A DNA stretch of 58,742 nucleotides from an uncultured bacterium (GCA_938036315.1 CALHPK010000010.1:1-58742), one strand, 5' to 3'; positions 32,470 through 41,724 are shown, counted from the stretch's first letter. A program made the numbers and translations. The notes: a model not told the origin generated them from the sequence alone.

Positions 32470-33466
32470 GAAGATTCTGAGCATAGTACCAGGGGGGCAG
32501 GGGGGAACGGAAGTATTTGCCCGGAGAATGGAAGAATATATCGTAAATCACAAAATCATAAATATTCATAAAGATCTGTTATATTCCCTATATCGGAGCT
32601 TCAAATCTGCGGATCTTATTCTGATCCACAGAGCACCACTTATAAAAAAAATACTGATATTCTGGGGTTTTGACTTTTTTAGAAAGAAGGTTATATTATT
32701 TCAGCATATAATTCCAGGAGGTAGCAAAAAAGATTTGTATCATAGATTTATTTATGGGAAATTGGCAGGAGTTCTTGGGGCAAGTAAAAGTATAGTTAAC
32801 TTCATTTTGAAGAATTGGCCTGTAGATCACAAGAAAGTGAAGCTTATGTATTGCGGTATTCCTGTTGAGAAATTTGTAAAAATAGAGAATAGATCTGATC
32901 TGCGAAGGAAATTTGGAATTCCAGAGAACTCATTTGTTGTTGGTGTTGTAGGAAAGATAATGGAAGGAAAAAATCAGAAACTGCTTGCCGAGGCTGTCAA
33001 GCTATGTGATTATAATAAAATCTTTTGTGTCGTTGCTGGTCCGGTTGAATCGTGGAAATACTATGAAGAGATTAGAAAGGCTTTTGCTAAAATACCTCAT
33101 CTGATCATCCCGAGATTTCTATCGGATGTGAATGAAATATTCTGTGCTTTTGATATATCTGTGATAACGTCAAAATTTGAGGCATTTGGTCTTGTTGGAC
33201 TTGAATCTTTAGCGTGCAAAGTGCCCGTTATTTCACCTGACAATGCAGGTGTATCTGAAGTTCTAGAGGATGGTAAAGATTCATTTATCTATAAAAATAA
33301 TGATCCTGTTTCTTTATCATCAAAACTTGTGGAGGCTTTTGAGAGAAAAGATGAGCTGCCGAAAATGGGAGATTATGGGAGACAAAAAGTTGAGTTAAAT
33401 TTTTCGATGCAGAAATTCAGTGCAGAGTTCGACAGAGTTTTATCTGAACTCATAGGAACTTCCTGA
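32465..33466 (+). CDS. glycosyltransferase, GT4 family (GT-B)
   Basis: 333 residues. C-terminal domain: 'FVVGVVGKIMEGKNQKLLAE' (about 155-175) and the nucleotide-sugar site 'FEAFGLVGLESLACKVPVIS' with the E-x7-E motif, followed by 'GVSEVLEDG'. The N-terminal domain begins 'ILSIVPGGQGGTEVFARRME', typical for GT4. It would transfer a sugar to a lipid or glycan acceptor; the substrate is not evident. Start is ATG 32465 or 32468, both inside the 25-bp duplication. Convergent overlap of 27 bp with lhgO. Confidence 0.88.
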   Translation: MMKILSIVPGGQGGTEVFARRMEEYIVNHKIINIHKDLLYSLYRSFKSADLILIHRAPLIKKILIFWGFDFFRKKVILFQHIIPGGSKKDLYHRFIYGKLAGVLGASKSIVNFILKNWPVDHKKVKLMYCGIPVEKFVKIENRSDLRRKFGIPENSFVVGVVGKIMEGKNQKLLAEAVKLCDYNKIFCVVAGPVESWKYYEEIRKAFAKIPHLIIPRFLSDVNEIFCAFDISVITSKFEAFGLVGLESLACKVPVISPDNAGVSEVLEDGKDSFIYKNNDPVSLSSKLVEAFERKDELPKMGDYGRQKVELNFSMQKFSAEFDRVLSELIGTS

Positions 33467-34675
33467 CCCTATATATCTGTCTACTACATATCTTGTGAAT
33501 GGGAAACTTGCGGTGAAAGAAGGAGATATGGTGTTGAGAAGATGTATTGAAGTTTTATCCTTTTGTATTACAAAATCATGGACAATTTCATATTTTTGGG
33601 TATCAACAAGCTGTGCTCTGATTCCTACTTTACCCCATTTCAAGTTACTTATATTCAGGTTTTTTACAAGTTCGGATGCTTTACCGAGGATATATTTTTT
33701 TGTGTAAAGATGTTTGGGGAGTTCTTCGATAGCTATTTCCCTAAAGGGTTTATTTCTAAAGAACAATTTTGTATTTATTTTTACTATTTCGATAAATTCT
33801 GTGAGTCTGAAATTGTCCAGCCATTCGTAATTTTCGCGCCAGAATGAAGGTGTAGCTGTTGGTCCGATTTTTACTCCACCTTCTGTTTTTACGGTAAGAT
33901 GAATTCCTAAGAATGGATTTCTCATGTCCGGTACTGGATAGATGTTGCGCTTTATCTGTGGTGTGCTGTAGCATTCAAGATATCGCCCCTTGAATGGAAC
34001 TATGTGTAAATTATCCGCTAGATTGAAATCTTTTGCTATTTTGTCAGCATAAAGTCCTGCGCAGTTTATTAAGATTTCGTATTCGAAAATATAGTTCCCA
34101 CCAATAACTGTGTTCGAGTCAAGTTTTTTTCTGTATGGAGTATTGAAGTATATAGCTACTCCTTGTTTTTCTAGATCAGATTTTAGGGATTGAAGGATTT
34201 GTATTGGGGATATTACTGATGTTGTAGGGCTCCAGAGTGCATATTTATAGGTTTTTGCATTAGGTTCTATATCTTTCAATTCACTTTCATTTACAAGGTA
34301 TATTTCTACTCCGTTTGTGTCTCCGCGTTTTTTTAATTCAAAGAGTATCTCGAGCTCTTTTTCAGATTTAGCAACTACGACTTTTCCGCATTTTTTTATT
34401 TTCAGGCCTTTTTCATCGCAATACTTAGTTAGCTCGAGGTTTCCAAGCTTTGTGAATTTTGCCTTGAATGATTCTGGATGATAGTAGAAGCCAGCATGTA
34501 ATACTCCGCTGTTTCTTCCGCTTGCGTGCTGTCCCAAATCAGATTCTTTTTCTATGATGCATATCTTTTTGTTTAGAAACTTTTTGCTAAGATTGTAAGC
34601 GATTGATAATCCTATTATTCCTGCTCCGACTATTAGGAAATCTGAAGAGATTTTTTGGGTAGTTTTCAATAACAT
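33440..34675 (-). CDS. lhgO: L-2-hydroxyglutarate oxidase/dehydrogenase
   Basis: 411 residues, DAO-type FAD oxidoreductase. 'FLIVGAGIIGLSIAYNLSKK' is the dinucleotide fold and 'HASGRNSGVLHAGFYYHPES' the LhgO signature, followed by 'KAKFTKLGN'. Further family regions are 'ALWSPTTSVISPIQILQSL' and 'VPFKGRYLEC'. It oxidises L-2-hydroxyglutarate to 2-oxoglutarate and passes electrons to quinone. Length is normal. It is divergent from tRNA-Asn and convergent with the glycosyltransferase. Confidence 0.9.
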   Translation of the reverse strand: MLLKTTQKISSDFLIVGAGIIGLSIAYNLSKKFLNKKICIIEKESDLGQHASGRNSGVLHAGFYYHPESFKAKFTKLGNLELTKYCDEKGLKIKKCGKVVVAKSEKELEILFELKKRGDTNGVEIYLVNESELKDIEPNAKTYKYALWSPTTSVISPIQILQSLKSDLEKQGVAIYFNTPYRKKLDSNTVIGGNYIFEYEILINCAGLYADKIAKDFNLADNLHIVPFKGRYLECYSTPQIKRNIYPVPDMRNPFLGIHLTVKTEGGVKIGPTATPSFWRENYEWLDNFRLTEFIEIVKINTKLFFRNKPFREIAIEELPKHLYTKKYILGKASELVKNLNISNLKWGKVGIRAQLVDTQKYEIVHDFVIQKDKTSIHLLNTISPSFTASFPFTRYVVDRYIGSGSSYEFR

Positions 34676-34777
34676 GCTCTGACGGGGCTTTAGTAATTTT
34701 AAATTTTTTGCAGATTTTTGTTTTTTGGTTTAATTTATTTATATTGTTTTTTAGGACTGATTTCAGGTTTGGATGTT

Positions 34778-34854
34778 TCCCCGGTAGCTCAATTTGGCAG
34801 AGCAGGCGGCTGTTAACCGTCAGGTTGCAGGTTCGAGTCCTGCCCGGGGAGCCA
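34778..34854 (+). tRNA. tRNA-Asn (anticodon GTT)
   Basis: Complete cloverleaf: acceptor TCCCCGG/CCGGGGA, D-loop with AATTTGGC, anticodon loop CTGTTAA (GTT at 34812-34814), T-loop GGTTCGAGTCC. The mature sequence ends at 34851 and the CCA end is encoded. Confidence 0.96.
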
Positions 34855-34903
34855 TTTTGAACGGGCTTCCCAAACCTAAATAGGAAGGAACAGAAAAGGA
34901 TGA

Positions 34904-34922
34904 TGCTGGCTCATCGCCAGCA
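34904..34922 (+). terminator. hairpin downstream of tRNA-Asn
   Basis: TGCTGGC/GCCAGCA, a perfect 7-bp stem with a TCATC loop, followed after a few bases by CTTTTAATTTT. It is a weak Rho-independent terminator for the tRNA, or part of the ndk leader. Confidence 0.5.
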
Positions 34923-35078
34923 GTCGCAAACTTTTAATTTTCTCCATATCTGTGGAGTGGATTACTAAAGCAAAAACCTTTCTCAATTTTTTTGACAAAA
35001 GCCAAATTGTCGGATTGGTCAGTAAAATCGGAAAAAGAAAAAGAATCTTTTCTATTAAAAAGAAGGAGGACTTGTTTT

Positions 35079-35495
35079 ATGGTAGAGAGAACATTAGTTA
35101 TTGTGAAGCCTGATGCAGTTGAAAGAAATATTGCTACAAGAATCCTTTCCATGATAGAAGCAAGTGGATTGAGGCTTGTTTCCATCAAATCGCTCAGACT
35201 CGGGAAAGAAGACGCCATGAGATTCTATTATGTACACAAAGATAAGAATTTCTTTGATTCTCTGACAACATACATGTCATCTGGGAAAGTTGTTGTTGGA
35301 GTATTCGAAGGGGAAGACGCTATAGCTCGGGTAAGAAAAATTATGGGAGCAACAGATCCAAAAAAAGCTGAGGAGGGTACTATAAGAAAATTGTACGGAC
35401 TTGATATAGAGAAAAATTCAATACACGGCTCTGATTCTGTGGAATCAGCAAAATTTGAAATAAGCTTCTTCTTTTCAGAATTTGAACTTGATTAA
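35079..35495 (+). CDS. ndk: nucleoside diphosphate kinase
   Basis: 138 residues. 'RTLVIVKPDAVERNIATRIL' is the standard start, 'RKIMGATDPKKAEEGTIRK' the substrate region and 'NSIHGSDSVESAKFEISFFF' holds the catalytic histidine (NxxHGSDS). It balances NTP pools by phospho-His transfer. ATG 35079 is chosen because AAGGAGGA lies 8 nt upstream; the frame is open further upstream to 34992 but that part is not conserved. The stop overlaps the comEC start by 14 bp. Confidence 0.95.
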   Translation: MVERTLVIVKPDAVERNIATRILSMIEASGLRLVSIKSLRLGKEDAMRFYYVHKDKNFFDSLTTYMSSGKVVVGVFEGEDAIARVRKIMGATDPKKAEEGTIRKLYGLDIEKNSIHGSDSVESAKFEISFFFSEFELD

Positions 35496-37266
35496 ATTTG
35501 CTTATGTGATTGAAGATCTTCCTACCAAACTTTCAAAGCTGAGGACAAGAATTATTTTCTACGCTATCAAGTATCCATTTGTTTTAATCTACTTTTCAGC
35601 AATTTTTGGGATAGAGCTTTACGATTTTGTAGGAAATAACTTCTTCTGGGTTTTTGTATCTGTTGCTGTTTTTTTTGCTGTTTGTTTTATAATTTCAGAA
35701 AAGTTTAGGGTTTTCCCTTTTGTTTCATTGTTGTTTTATTTTTATGTACTTTTTTTAGATAATCCTGGTAAGATTTTCATAGGAGAGGTTTCAGATGTCT
35801 CTTCTTCTTCTTATCTTATTTCTTCTATTTTTTCGAAAGATGATCTTGATGCTAAATGGAAAAAAAGTGGGGTCTACGTTAGAGTTTTTGGAGTAAGAGA
35901 ATCAATTGATATACTTGACAGAGTTTTTCTGATATGTGGGAGAACTTATCGTGTAAGGACTGGGTTTTACATATGCAATACTATATATGTGAGAAAGCTT
36001 AGAACTGAAGGAATATCCAGATTTTTCATATCTTTGCGAGAAAAGGGTATCTCAGTAATCAGATTATCTGAGGAAAGGGCTTTTTTAGAAACTCTTATTT
36101 TTGCTGGGAGGAGTGATATAGATAGGAATATTTTTTTTGATTTTTCGAAACTCGGAATTGCTCATATGATTGCAATTTCAGGATCACATTTTGCTTCAAT
36201 AGCCCTGATCGGTTACTTTGTTGGCTATGCTATTTCGCTATTAGTATTTAGGGTAGGATATGTATCGCGGATTCAACCTTTTATGGTAAAAATCTTCTTT
36301 TCTGTTTTGTTTCAGGTTTTATTTCTTGCTATGTGTGGTTTTGTTAAGCCGGCTCAACGTGCTTTTATAATGACGTCAATATTTTCTTTAGCTATTTTAT
36401 CAGGCAGACCTTACAATGCTATAAATACTCTGCATCTTAGTGGTTTTGTTATCATTCTCTTTAACCCTTACGATATTTGGAACATATCATTTCTTCTATC
36501 TTATGGCGGAGTTTTGTTTCTTATTTTATTTACACCGCAACTGAAAAATAAGTTTGTTCTAATCTTTTCAAGTTCTGTATTCGGTTCTTTTGGGGTTTTT
36601 CCGGCTTTGGTACAAAGCGGGATACCTATATCATATATTTCACCATTTGCTAATATAATTTTTGCTCCGCTATTTTCAGTTCTGATATCACTGGGAGCAT
36701 TCGGAGTATTCTTGGGATTTATTTTTGAACCATTAGCTATTTTCCCAATAATGGTTGCTGATATTCTTGTTAACTTTATTGTGAATATTGCCCAGATCTT
36801 AGCTCCATTTGCAGATCTTCTTGCAGTTAGTGTAAGGTATAATGTTAGACCAGAAGTTCTTACACCAGTTCTTGCTTTACCCTTCTTTGTAGCAAAAAAA
36901 GTTCTGACCACCAGGAACTTTATTATTTTTTCTTCTTTGCTCTATTTCTTTTCTATTTTACTCATATCTATTTACGGGAAAGAAAGAATTTATTCTCTCC
37001 AATCATTTCTTGTGAGAGAAGTTTCTGACCTTGACGGTGTGAAGTTTTATGCATTACCATTGCGTGAAAATATCTCAGAGAAGGCGATATTAAATCTTGA
37101 GAAATCGGGGAGGGTTGCCAAAGTAAAATGTGTGTATATCTGTGGAAGTGAGTCTGTAAACTCTACTTTCAAGAGTGCGGAATTTATCTTCAGAGGCAGA
37201 AAAATTCACATAAAGATTCCAGCCTGTGAAGATTCAGATTTATGTGAATTTGGAATCCTGAGGTAA
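35482..37266 (+). CDS. comEC: ComEC/Rec2-type channel protein without nuclease domain
   Basis: 594 residues, start TTG 35482 inside ndk. The N-terminus has membrane helices and a short soluble OB-like domain (about 90-180). The competence domain follows with 'SKLGIAHMIAISGSHFASIA' (about 221-240), the signature of ComEC, and 'FLSYGGVLFLILFTPQL'. About ten helices form the channel for single-stranded DNA. The usual C-terminal metallo-beta-lactamase domain (HxHxDH) is missing; the last 90 residues are a short soluble tail. The stop codon lies in a tandem repeat shared with the convergent thiolase-like gene. Confidence 0.85.
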   Translation: MNLIKFAYVIEDLPTKLSKLRTRIIFYAIKYPFVLIYFSAIFGIELYDFVGNNFFWVFVSVAVFFAVCFIISEKFRVFPFVSLLFYFYVLFLDNPGKIFIGEVSDVSSSSYLISSIFSKDDLDAKWKKSGVYVRVFGVRESIDILDRVFLICGRTYRVRTGFYICNTIYVRKLRTEGISRFFISLREKGISVIRLSEERAFLETLIFAGRSDIDRNIFFDFSKLGIAHMIAISGSHFASIALIGYFVGYAISLLVFRVGYVSRIQPFMVKIFFSVLFQVLFLAMCGFVKPAQRAFIMTSIFSLAILSGRPYNAINTLHLSGFVIILFNPYDIWNISFLLSYGGVLFLILFTPQLKNKFVLIFSSSVFGSFGVFPALVQSGIPISYISPFANIIFAPLFSVLISLGAFGVFLGFIFEPLAIFPIMVADILVNFIVNIAQILAPFADLLAVSVRYNVRPEVLTPVLALPFFVAKKVLTTRNFIIFSSLLYFFSILLISIYGKERIYSLQSFLVREVSDLDGVKFYALPLRENISEKAILNLEKSGRVAKVKCVYICGSESVNSTFKSAEFIFRGRKIHIKIPACEDSDLCEFGILR

Positions 37267-37328
37267 TTTTATTCTCCTGCTGTAGGTAATTTTATTCTCC
37301 TGCTTAGGTAATTTTATTCTCCTGCTAT
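37261..37328. repeat. three tandem 22-23-bp units on a convergent gene end
   Basis: Units start at 37261, 37284 and 37306. The core AGGTAATTTTATTCTCCTGC carries AGG-TAA (stop of comEC, used in unit 1) on the plus strand and GCAGGAGAATAA (stop of the thiolase-like gene, used in unit 3) on the minus strand. Both genes' native stops therefore occur in all three copies. Confidence 0.92.
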
Positions 37329-38432
37329 AACCCACACAACATTGTATTGATGGAAGGGGGTCCATGCATTTGCAACTCCTCTTCTCAGAGATTTTCTTAT
37401 ATCTCTTACCTCACCGAGTAACCTCTTTACTATTTCTATCATTCTGATAAGTCCGACGGCTCCTGGGGGATTTGTGCATATGGCTCCGCCTGAGGGGTTT
37501 ATGGGGAGTTTCCCTTCCTTGAAAAATGATCCATCATGAATTGGTTTTACCAGTCTTCTTTCAGCGACAAGCTCTAGTGCTTCTATTGACATTATCTCTA
37601 TATGCGGAAGTAACTCCATAATTTCTGCAAAATCTATTTCTCTTTTGGGATTTTTTATCCCAGAGTTGACATAAGCTTTTCTGGCAGCGTATCTTAGGGA
37701 ATTGAGATGAGCTATATCTTCATATCCGGGATAATACGGTCCTATATTCACACCAAATCCATCTACCCAAGCTCTGTATTTCCTCATTTTGACTATATCC
37801 CCTCTTGCGAATATCATGGCAGCCGCTCCGTCTGTTTTTGGTGGGAGCATAAGTTGTCTTATTGGTTCAACTACATATGGAGATCTTAAAACATCATCTA
37901 GAATAACTTTTTCTCTAACATGGGCAGATTCATTAGAGAAGCCGTTGCTCCTGTTTTTTATGACTATCTTTGCCAGTTCCTCTTCTCCAATTCCTAATCT
38001 ATCTAAGAATATTTTGGACTGGAGTGCTGCGAAATTTAGGAAGTCAATTCCAGTCCCCCTCAAATAGCCGGCTCCAGCATAGATGTAAGAATTGTATTTT
38101 GGATCAAGTTCCGAGTGCTTGCCATAGCCTACAACCATTGCGATTTTACTTTCTCCTGCCATTATTTTCGAAACAGCGTAAACTGCCCCAAAGGCTCCGT
38201 CTAGCCCCCTGATAAATGTATGAGATTTGGGATTAAAATTTAGTTTCCGTACGAGATCTCCTACCTTGCAAGTTGAGAAAGCACATTCTACAAAGAAATC
38301 TACATCGTTTATATCTATCTCTGCATATGTTAGAGCTCTTTCTATCGCCTCCTTCGCAAGGTCAATTTCAGATAAAGGTGATCTTTCTTCCATCCTCGAT
38401 ACCCCTATTCCTATAATTCCAACTCTTAACAT
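37314..38432 (-). CDS. thiolase-superfamily protein lacking nucleophilic Cys
   Basis: 372 residues resembling SCP2/archaeal-type thiolases: 'VGIIGIGVSRMEERSPLSEI' at the start, 'AVYAVSKIMAGESKIAMVVG' after the usual active-site position, 'KIVIKNRSNGFSNESAHVRE' (compare V-x-KN-x-x-N-x-x-NP-x-A) and 'INPSGGAICTNPPGAVGLIR' at the end. Where thiolases have N-C-A-T/S-G the sequence is 'IRGLDGAFGAVYA', so the nucleophilic Cys is absent. 'GHPxGATG' is changed to 'TNPPGAVG'. It may bind acyl-CoA without catalysis or act with a partner. No DUF35 or HMG-CoA synthase gene is adjacent. Confidence 0.75.
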   Translation of the reverse strand: MLRVGIIGIGVSRMEERSPLSEIDLAKEAIERALTYAEIDINDVDFFVECAFSTCKVGDLVRKLNFNPKSHTFIRGLDGAFGAVYAVSKIMAGESKIAMVVGYGKHSELDPKYNSYIYAGAGYLRGTGIDFLNFAALQSKIFLDRLGIGEEELAKIVIKNRSNGFSNESAHVREKVILDDVLRSPYVVEPIRQLMLPPKTDGAAAMIFARGDIVKMRKYRAWVDGFGVNIGPYYPGYEDIAHLNSLRYAARKAYVNSGIKNPKREIDFAEIMELLPHIEIMSIEALELVAERRLVKPIHDGSFFKEGKLPINPSGGAICTNPPGAVGLIRMIEIVKRLLGEVRDIRKSLRRGVANAWTPFHQYNVVWVIAGE

Positions 38433-38487
38433 AGACTCTAATTTTTATCAGATCCTATTACTTACATCATTTTTTTAAAATTTTGTT

Positions 38488-39549
38488 ATGAAATCCTATC
38501 TTGTTGTCTTTGCAGTATTGATATTGAGTGCTATAGGACTTCTTTTTGTTTTCAATGTGACCTATGTAAGGAATTTTGCAAATCCATATATATTTGTGCA
38601 GAAACAGGCTATTGCTTTAGCTTTGGGATTAGCTTTAATGTTTGTTATTTCAAGGACTCCTCTTGGAGTTTTACGTAGATTATCTATTTTTCTCTTGGTG
38701 ATATCATTTTGTTTTGTTATTGCAACTTTGATATTGGGCAGTGGAGATGCAAAAAGATGGATTCGCCTTCCGGGTTTTTCAATCCAGCCAGTCGAGTTCT
38801 TCAAGATAGTTCTGACACTCTTTCTGGCAAATGTTTTTAGCAAGATTGAAAAGATAGATTTTTCTACAGTTATTTCTTTTGTGACGCTCGGATTATTTCT
38901 CTCCTTTCCGGTATATCTTCAGCCAGATTATGGAAATTTCGCTTTCATAATGATTATGGTGATCTTTATGCTGTTTATAGCAGGAGCTAAATTGAGATAT
39001 CTTTTAGCTATTGCATTTCCGATTATACCGTTACTTGCACTTGCTGTTATCACTGCACCGTACAGGATGAGAAGGCTTCTCGTGTTTATAGACCCTTGGA
39101 CAGATCCTCAAGGGAGTGGTTTCCAGGTAATTCAATCTCTTCTTTCCTATGCTTCAGGTGGGCTTACAGGGGTTGGGATAGGGGAGGGGATACAAAGACT
39201 TTTTTTCCTACCAGCTGTTCACAATGATTTTATAATCTCATCAATAGCGGAAGAAGTCGGATTTTTAGGGATAGTGGTGATAGTTCTTCTTTATTCAATT
39301 GTAGCATTTGTCGGTTTTTTGTCAGCATCTAGGCTCAAGGATCGCTTTGCTAAATTAGCTGTGGCTTCCGCAACTTTTTTTATTTCCGCCCAAGCGATAC
39401 TAAATCTTCTCGTTTCAGTAGCTCTTCTGCCAACAAAGGGATTACCTTTGCCTTTCATAAGCTATGGTGGATCTTCAACTATAGCGAACTTCATTGCTAT
39501 TGGAATAATGCTCAGCGGAATATCAGCCGAGGAAAATAAATTATCATAA
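38488..39549 (+). CDS. SEDS-family peptidoglycan polymerase (FtsW/RodA type)
   Basis: 353 residues with about ten transmembrane helices. Hallmarks are 'KRWIRLPGFSIQPVEFFKI', 'YLQPDYGNFAFIMIM', 'FIDPWTDPQGSGFQVIQS', 'GGLTGVGIGEG', 'FLPAVHNDFIISSIAEEVGF' and 'LPLPFISYGGSSTIANF'. SEDS proteins polymerise glycan strands with a partner class B PBP. FtsW (division) and RodA (elongation) cannot be separated safely; no mre, pbp or mur gene adjoins. It is divergent from the thiolase-like gene with a 55-bp gap. Confidence 0.9.
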   Translation: MKSYLVVFAVLILSAIGLLFVFNVTYVRNFANPYIFVQKQAIALALGLALMFVISRTPLGVLRRLSIFLLVISFCFVIATLILGSGDAKRWIRLPGFSIQPVEFFKIVLTLFLANVFSKIEKIDFSTVISFVTLGLFLSFPVYLQPDYGNFAFIMIMVIFMLFIAGAKLRYLLAIAFPIIPLLALAVITAPYRMRRLLVFIDPWTDPQGSGFQVIQSLLSYASGGLTGVGIGEGIQRLFFLPAVHNDFIISSIAEEVGFLGIVVIVLLYSIVAFVGFLSASRLKDRFAKLAVASATFFISAQAILNLLVSVALLPTKGLPLPFISYGGSSTIANFIAIGIMLSGISAEENKLS

Positions 39550-39684
39550 TAATCATAATCATAATAAATACCGAACAAATATCTGTGTGTTATATAGCAC
39601 TGCCTCTATGAGCATAAATCGTACTTAAGGAGATTTAGGATGAAAAAATCCTAAAAGACTATGAAAAAATCAATCTTTCCCGTA

Positions 39685-39719
39685 GGGGAGGGGACTTCTT
39701 ACCTCAAAGTCCCCTCTCC
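39685..39719 (-). terminator. terminator hairpin after ahpC
   Basis: GGGGAGGGGACTT pairs with AAGTCCCCTCTCC (13 bp, one mismatch) directly after the ahpC stop on the minus strand. TTTTTT follows about 18 nt downstream. It is the strongest stem-loop seen in the window. The 175-bp gap to the SEDS gene contains nothing else clear. Confidence 0.75.
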
Positions 39720-39725
39720 TGCAGT

Positions 39726-40340
39726 TTACTTTCCAAGAACTTCACCAACTCTGCCAACTATATCTGGACCAGGTTTTAAGGTTTTCTTACCAGGTTTCCA
39801 CTTTGCTGGGCAGGCTTCATCTGGATGTTCCCTGATGTACTGGAATGCTTCTATTCTTCTTACGAGTTCATCTGCGTCTCTTCCGACTGGATAGTGGTTA
39901 ACCTCTGAGCCAACAAGTATTCCATCTGGATTTATAATAAATGATCCCCTAAGACAAAGACCGGAATTTTCGTCATAGATGCCAAAGAGCCTTGATATTG
40001 TACCTGTTGTATCAGCTCCCATTCTCCATTTGAAGTTTTTCAGCAAAGGTTCAGCCTGAGTCCAGGCAAGATGTACATATTGTGTATCTGTACTTACCGA
40101 TATTACCTCTACACCCATTTTTGTGAGTTCGTTATATTTATCTCCTATATCTGCAAGCTCAGTGGGGCAGACAAATGTATAGTCAGCTGGATAGAAAAAC
40201 AGAACGACCCATTTGCCCTCTTGAAGGATGTCGTATAGATTAACCGAACCGAAGTTTTTTGTTTTTGGATCATAGTATGTTATTTTGAAGTCAGGAACCC
40301 TCTGACCTACTTTTACTTCCTTTATTGCTGCTTCAGACAT
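39726..40340 (-). CDS. ahpC: 2-Cys peroxiredoxin, AhpC/Prx1 type
   Basis: 204 residues. Peroxidatic Cys in 'FFYPADYTFVCPTELADI' (about 57) and resolving Cys in 'HPDEACPAKWKPGKKTL' (about 176). 'LRGSFIINPDGILVGSEVNH' is the usual interface. It reduces hydrogen peroxide and alkyl peroxides, consistent with aerobic growth. A ribosome binding site (AAAAAGGAGG) precedes the start. It follows folC with a 134-bp gap that probably holds its own promoter. Confidence 0.94.
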   Translation of the reverse strand: MSEAAIKEVKVGQRVPDFKITYYDPKTKNFGSVNLYDILQEGKWVVLFFYPADYTFVCPTELADIGDKYNELTKMGVEVISVSTDTQYVHLAWTQAEPLLKNFKWRMGADTTGTISRLFGIYDENSGLCLRGSFIINPDGILVGSEVNHYPVGRDADELVRRIEAFQYIREHPDEACPAKWKPGKKTLKPGPDIVGRVGEVLGK

Positions 40341-40474
40341 ACTTTGTACCTCCTTTTTAGTTTTTTTACTTTCTGTTTGTTTCTATTATTTATTTAATAT
40401 CTCTTCTATACTAATTATTGCTTTTTTAGTTATGTGAAAAACAAAAATTTTTATCAAATAGAAAAAATTTGTAT

Positions 40475-41722
40475 TTATTTTATCTCTGAAAAAAATTTGT
40501 AAAGATAGAATGTCCCTGTTACACATACTAATTCTGATGTTGTTGTTAATTCATCAAGAAGTTTGATTAATTCCTCTTTCTTAACTATAGCGGAATTTAC
40601 CCCCTCAGAGTCTGTAAAGCTTTTTATAATTGCAGGTTCTTCCCCTCTTTCTTCATCTGCTTGAGTGATGTAAAGAAATTTTATTTTAGGCTTTAAAATT
40701 TTAAGAAATTCTCTCCACCTTTTATCTTTCATAAATGCTACAATAAAAGTTAGTCTGGTATCTGGTAGAGTGTCAAATAGATTTTTGGCGGAGATAATAT
40801 TGTGCCCACCATCATATATTATGTTATTCTTAAGTTCAATCCTTCCTTTTATATGTTTTATGTCATGGGAAAGTGAAGACTTCTCAGTTCCAAAGATTTC
40901 TTTAGCGATGATGTATGAAGAAAAGGATGATAAGATAGCGTTTTCTAAAAAACCAGCCGGACCGAAGAAAGTAACTTTTATACCATCTTTTGCGTATCTT
41001 GGTTCAAATAGTGTAAACTTTATGACCTTGTGTACTATGTTTGCCTGTTCTATATGATCAATACTATATTTAAAATCGTTTATGATTTCACCTTTTGATA
41101 CTTCCTGTATACCTTCAAATTGTGGCTCACCAGCTTTATGTATAGTTATTCTTCTGGATTCAGGAGGAACTGCAAGTGCCTTTTCTTTTGCTATTTGCTT
41201 TACATCGGAACCCAAAAAATCTTCGTGATCTATATCAATGCGGGAAATTATTCCAATTTTTGATTTTGCAGTTGAAACTGCGTCTAATCTCCCGCCTAGT
41301 CCAATCTCCAGTGATAAAAAATCAACCTTATTCTCAACAAACCAAAGATAAGCAACGACTGTGGCATGCTCAAAGTATGTGAGCTCAACTCCAAGTCTTC
41401 TTTCAACATCAAATACTTCTTTTGAAAGCCAGCTCAATTGATCAATAGATATCTCTGTTTCTTTATATTTTTCAACTATTTTTATCCTTTCCGTTATACT
41501 TATAAGATGTGGGGATGTATAAATACCTATTTTCCCAAGATCGGAAAGATTGTAAGCAATCTCAGTGGCAATCTGTCCCTTTCCAACTGTTCCGGCTACA
41601 GTGCATGAGTCAATTTTATGTTGAGGATTACCAAAATATTTCAGAACCTTGCTGATCCTATCTAACCCCAAAACTATTTTCTTTTCTTTTTTCAGAAGCA
41701 AAGGGATGTCATATGGTAGCAT
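40475..41722 (-). CDS. folC: folylpolyglutamate/dihydrofolate synthase
   Basis: 415 residues, Mur-ligase fold. P-loop variant 'VAGTVGKGQIATEIAYNL' (the usual GTNGKGS has Gly-Thr-Val here), 'GIYTSPHLISITERI' with the family signature, 'LSLEIGLGGRLDAVSTA' and 'GIISRIDIDHEDFLGSDVKQ'. The C-terminal domain has 'NNIIYDGGHNIISAKNLFD'. It adds glutamate to dihydropteroate or folates. Length is normal. The upstream region carries a 20-bp duplication; leuB precedes it on the same strand. Confidence 0.88.
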   Translation of the reverse strand: MLPYDIPLLLKKEKKIVLGLDRISKVLKYFGNPQHKIDSCTVAGTVGKGQIATEIAYNLSDLGKIGIYTSPHLISITERIKIVEKYKETEISIDQLSWLSKEVFDVERRLGVELTYFEHATVVAYLWFVENKVDFLSLEIGLGGRLDAVSTAKSKIGIISRIDIDHEDFLGSDVKQIAKEKALAVPPESRRITIHKAGEPQFEGIQEVSKGEIINDFKYSIDHIEQANIVHKVIKFTLFEPRYAKDGIKVTFFGPAGFLENAILSSFSSYIIAKEIFGTEKSSLSHDIKHIKGRIELKNNIIYDGGHNIISAKNLFDTLPDTRLTFIVAFMKDKRWREFLKILKPKIKFLYITQADEERGEEPAIIKSFTDSEGVNSAIVKKEELIKLLDELTTTSELVCVTGTFYLYKFFSEIK

Positions 41723-41724
41723 AA

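Noticed and set aside
34992-35078. Longer start for Ndk
   Set aside because: The extra 29 residues are not part of the family; ATG 35079 has the ribosome binding site and the conserved N-terminus.
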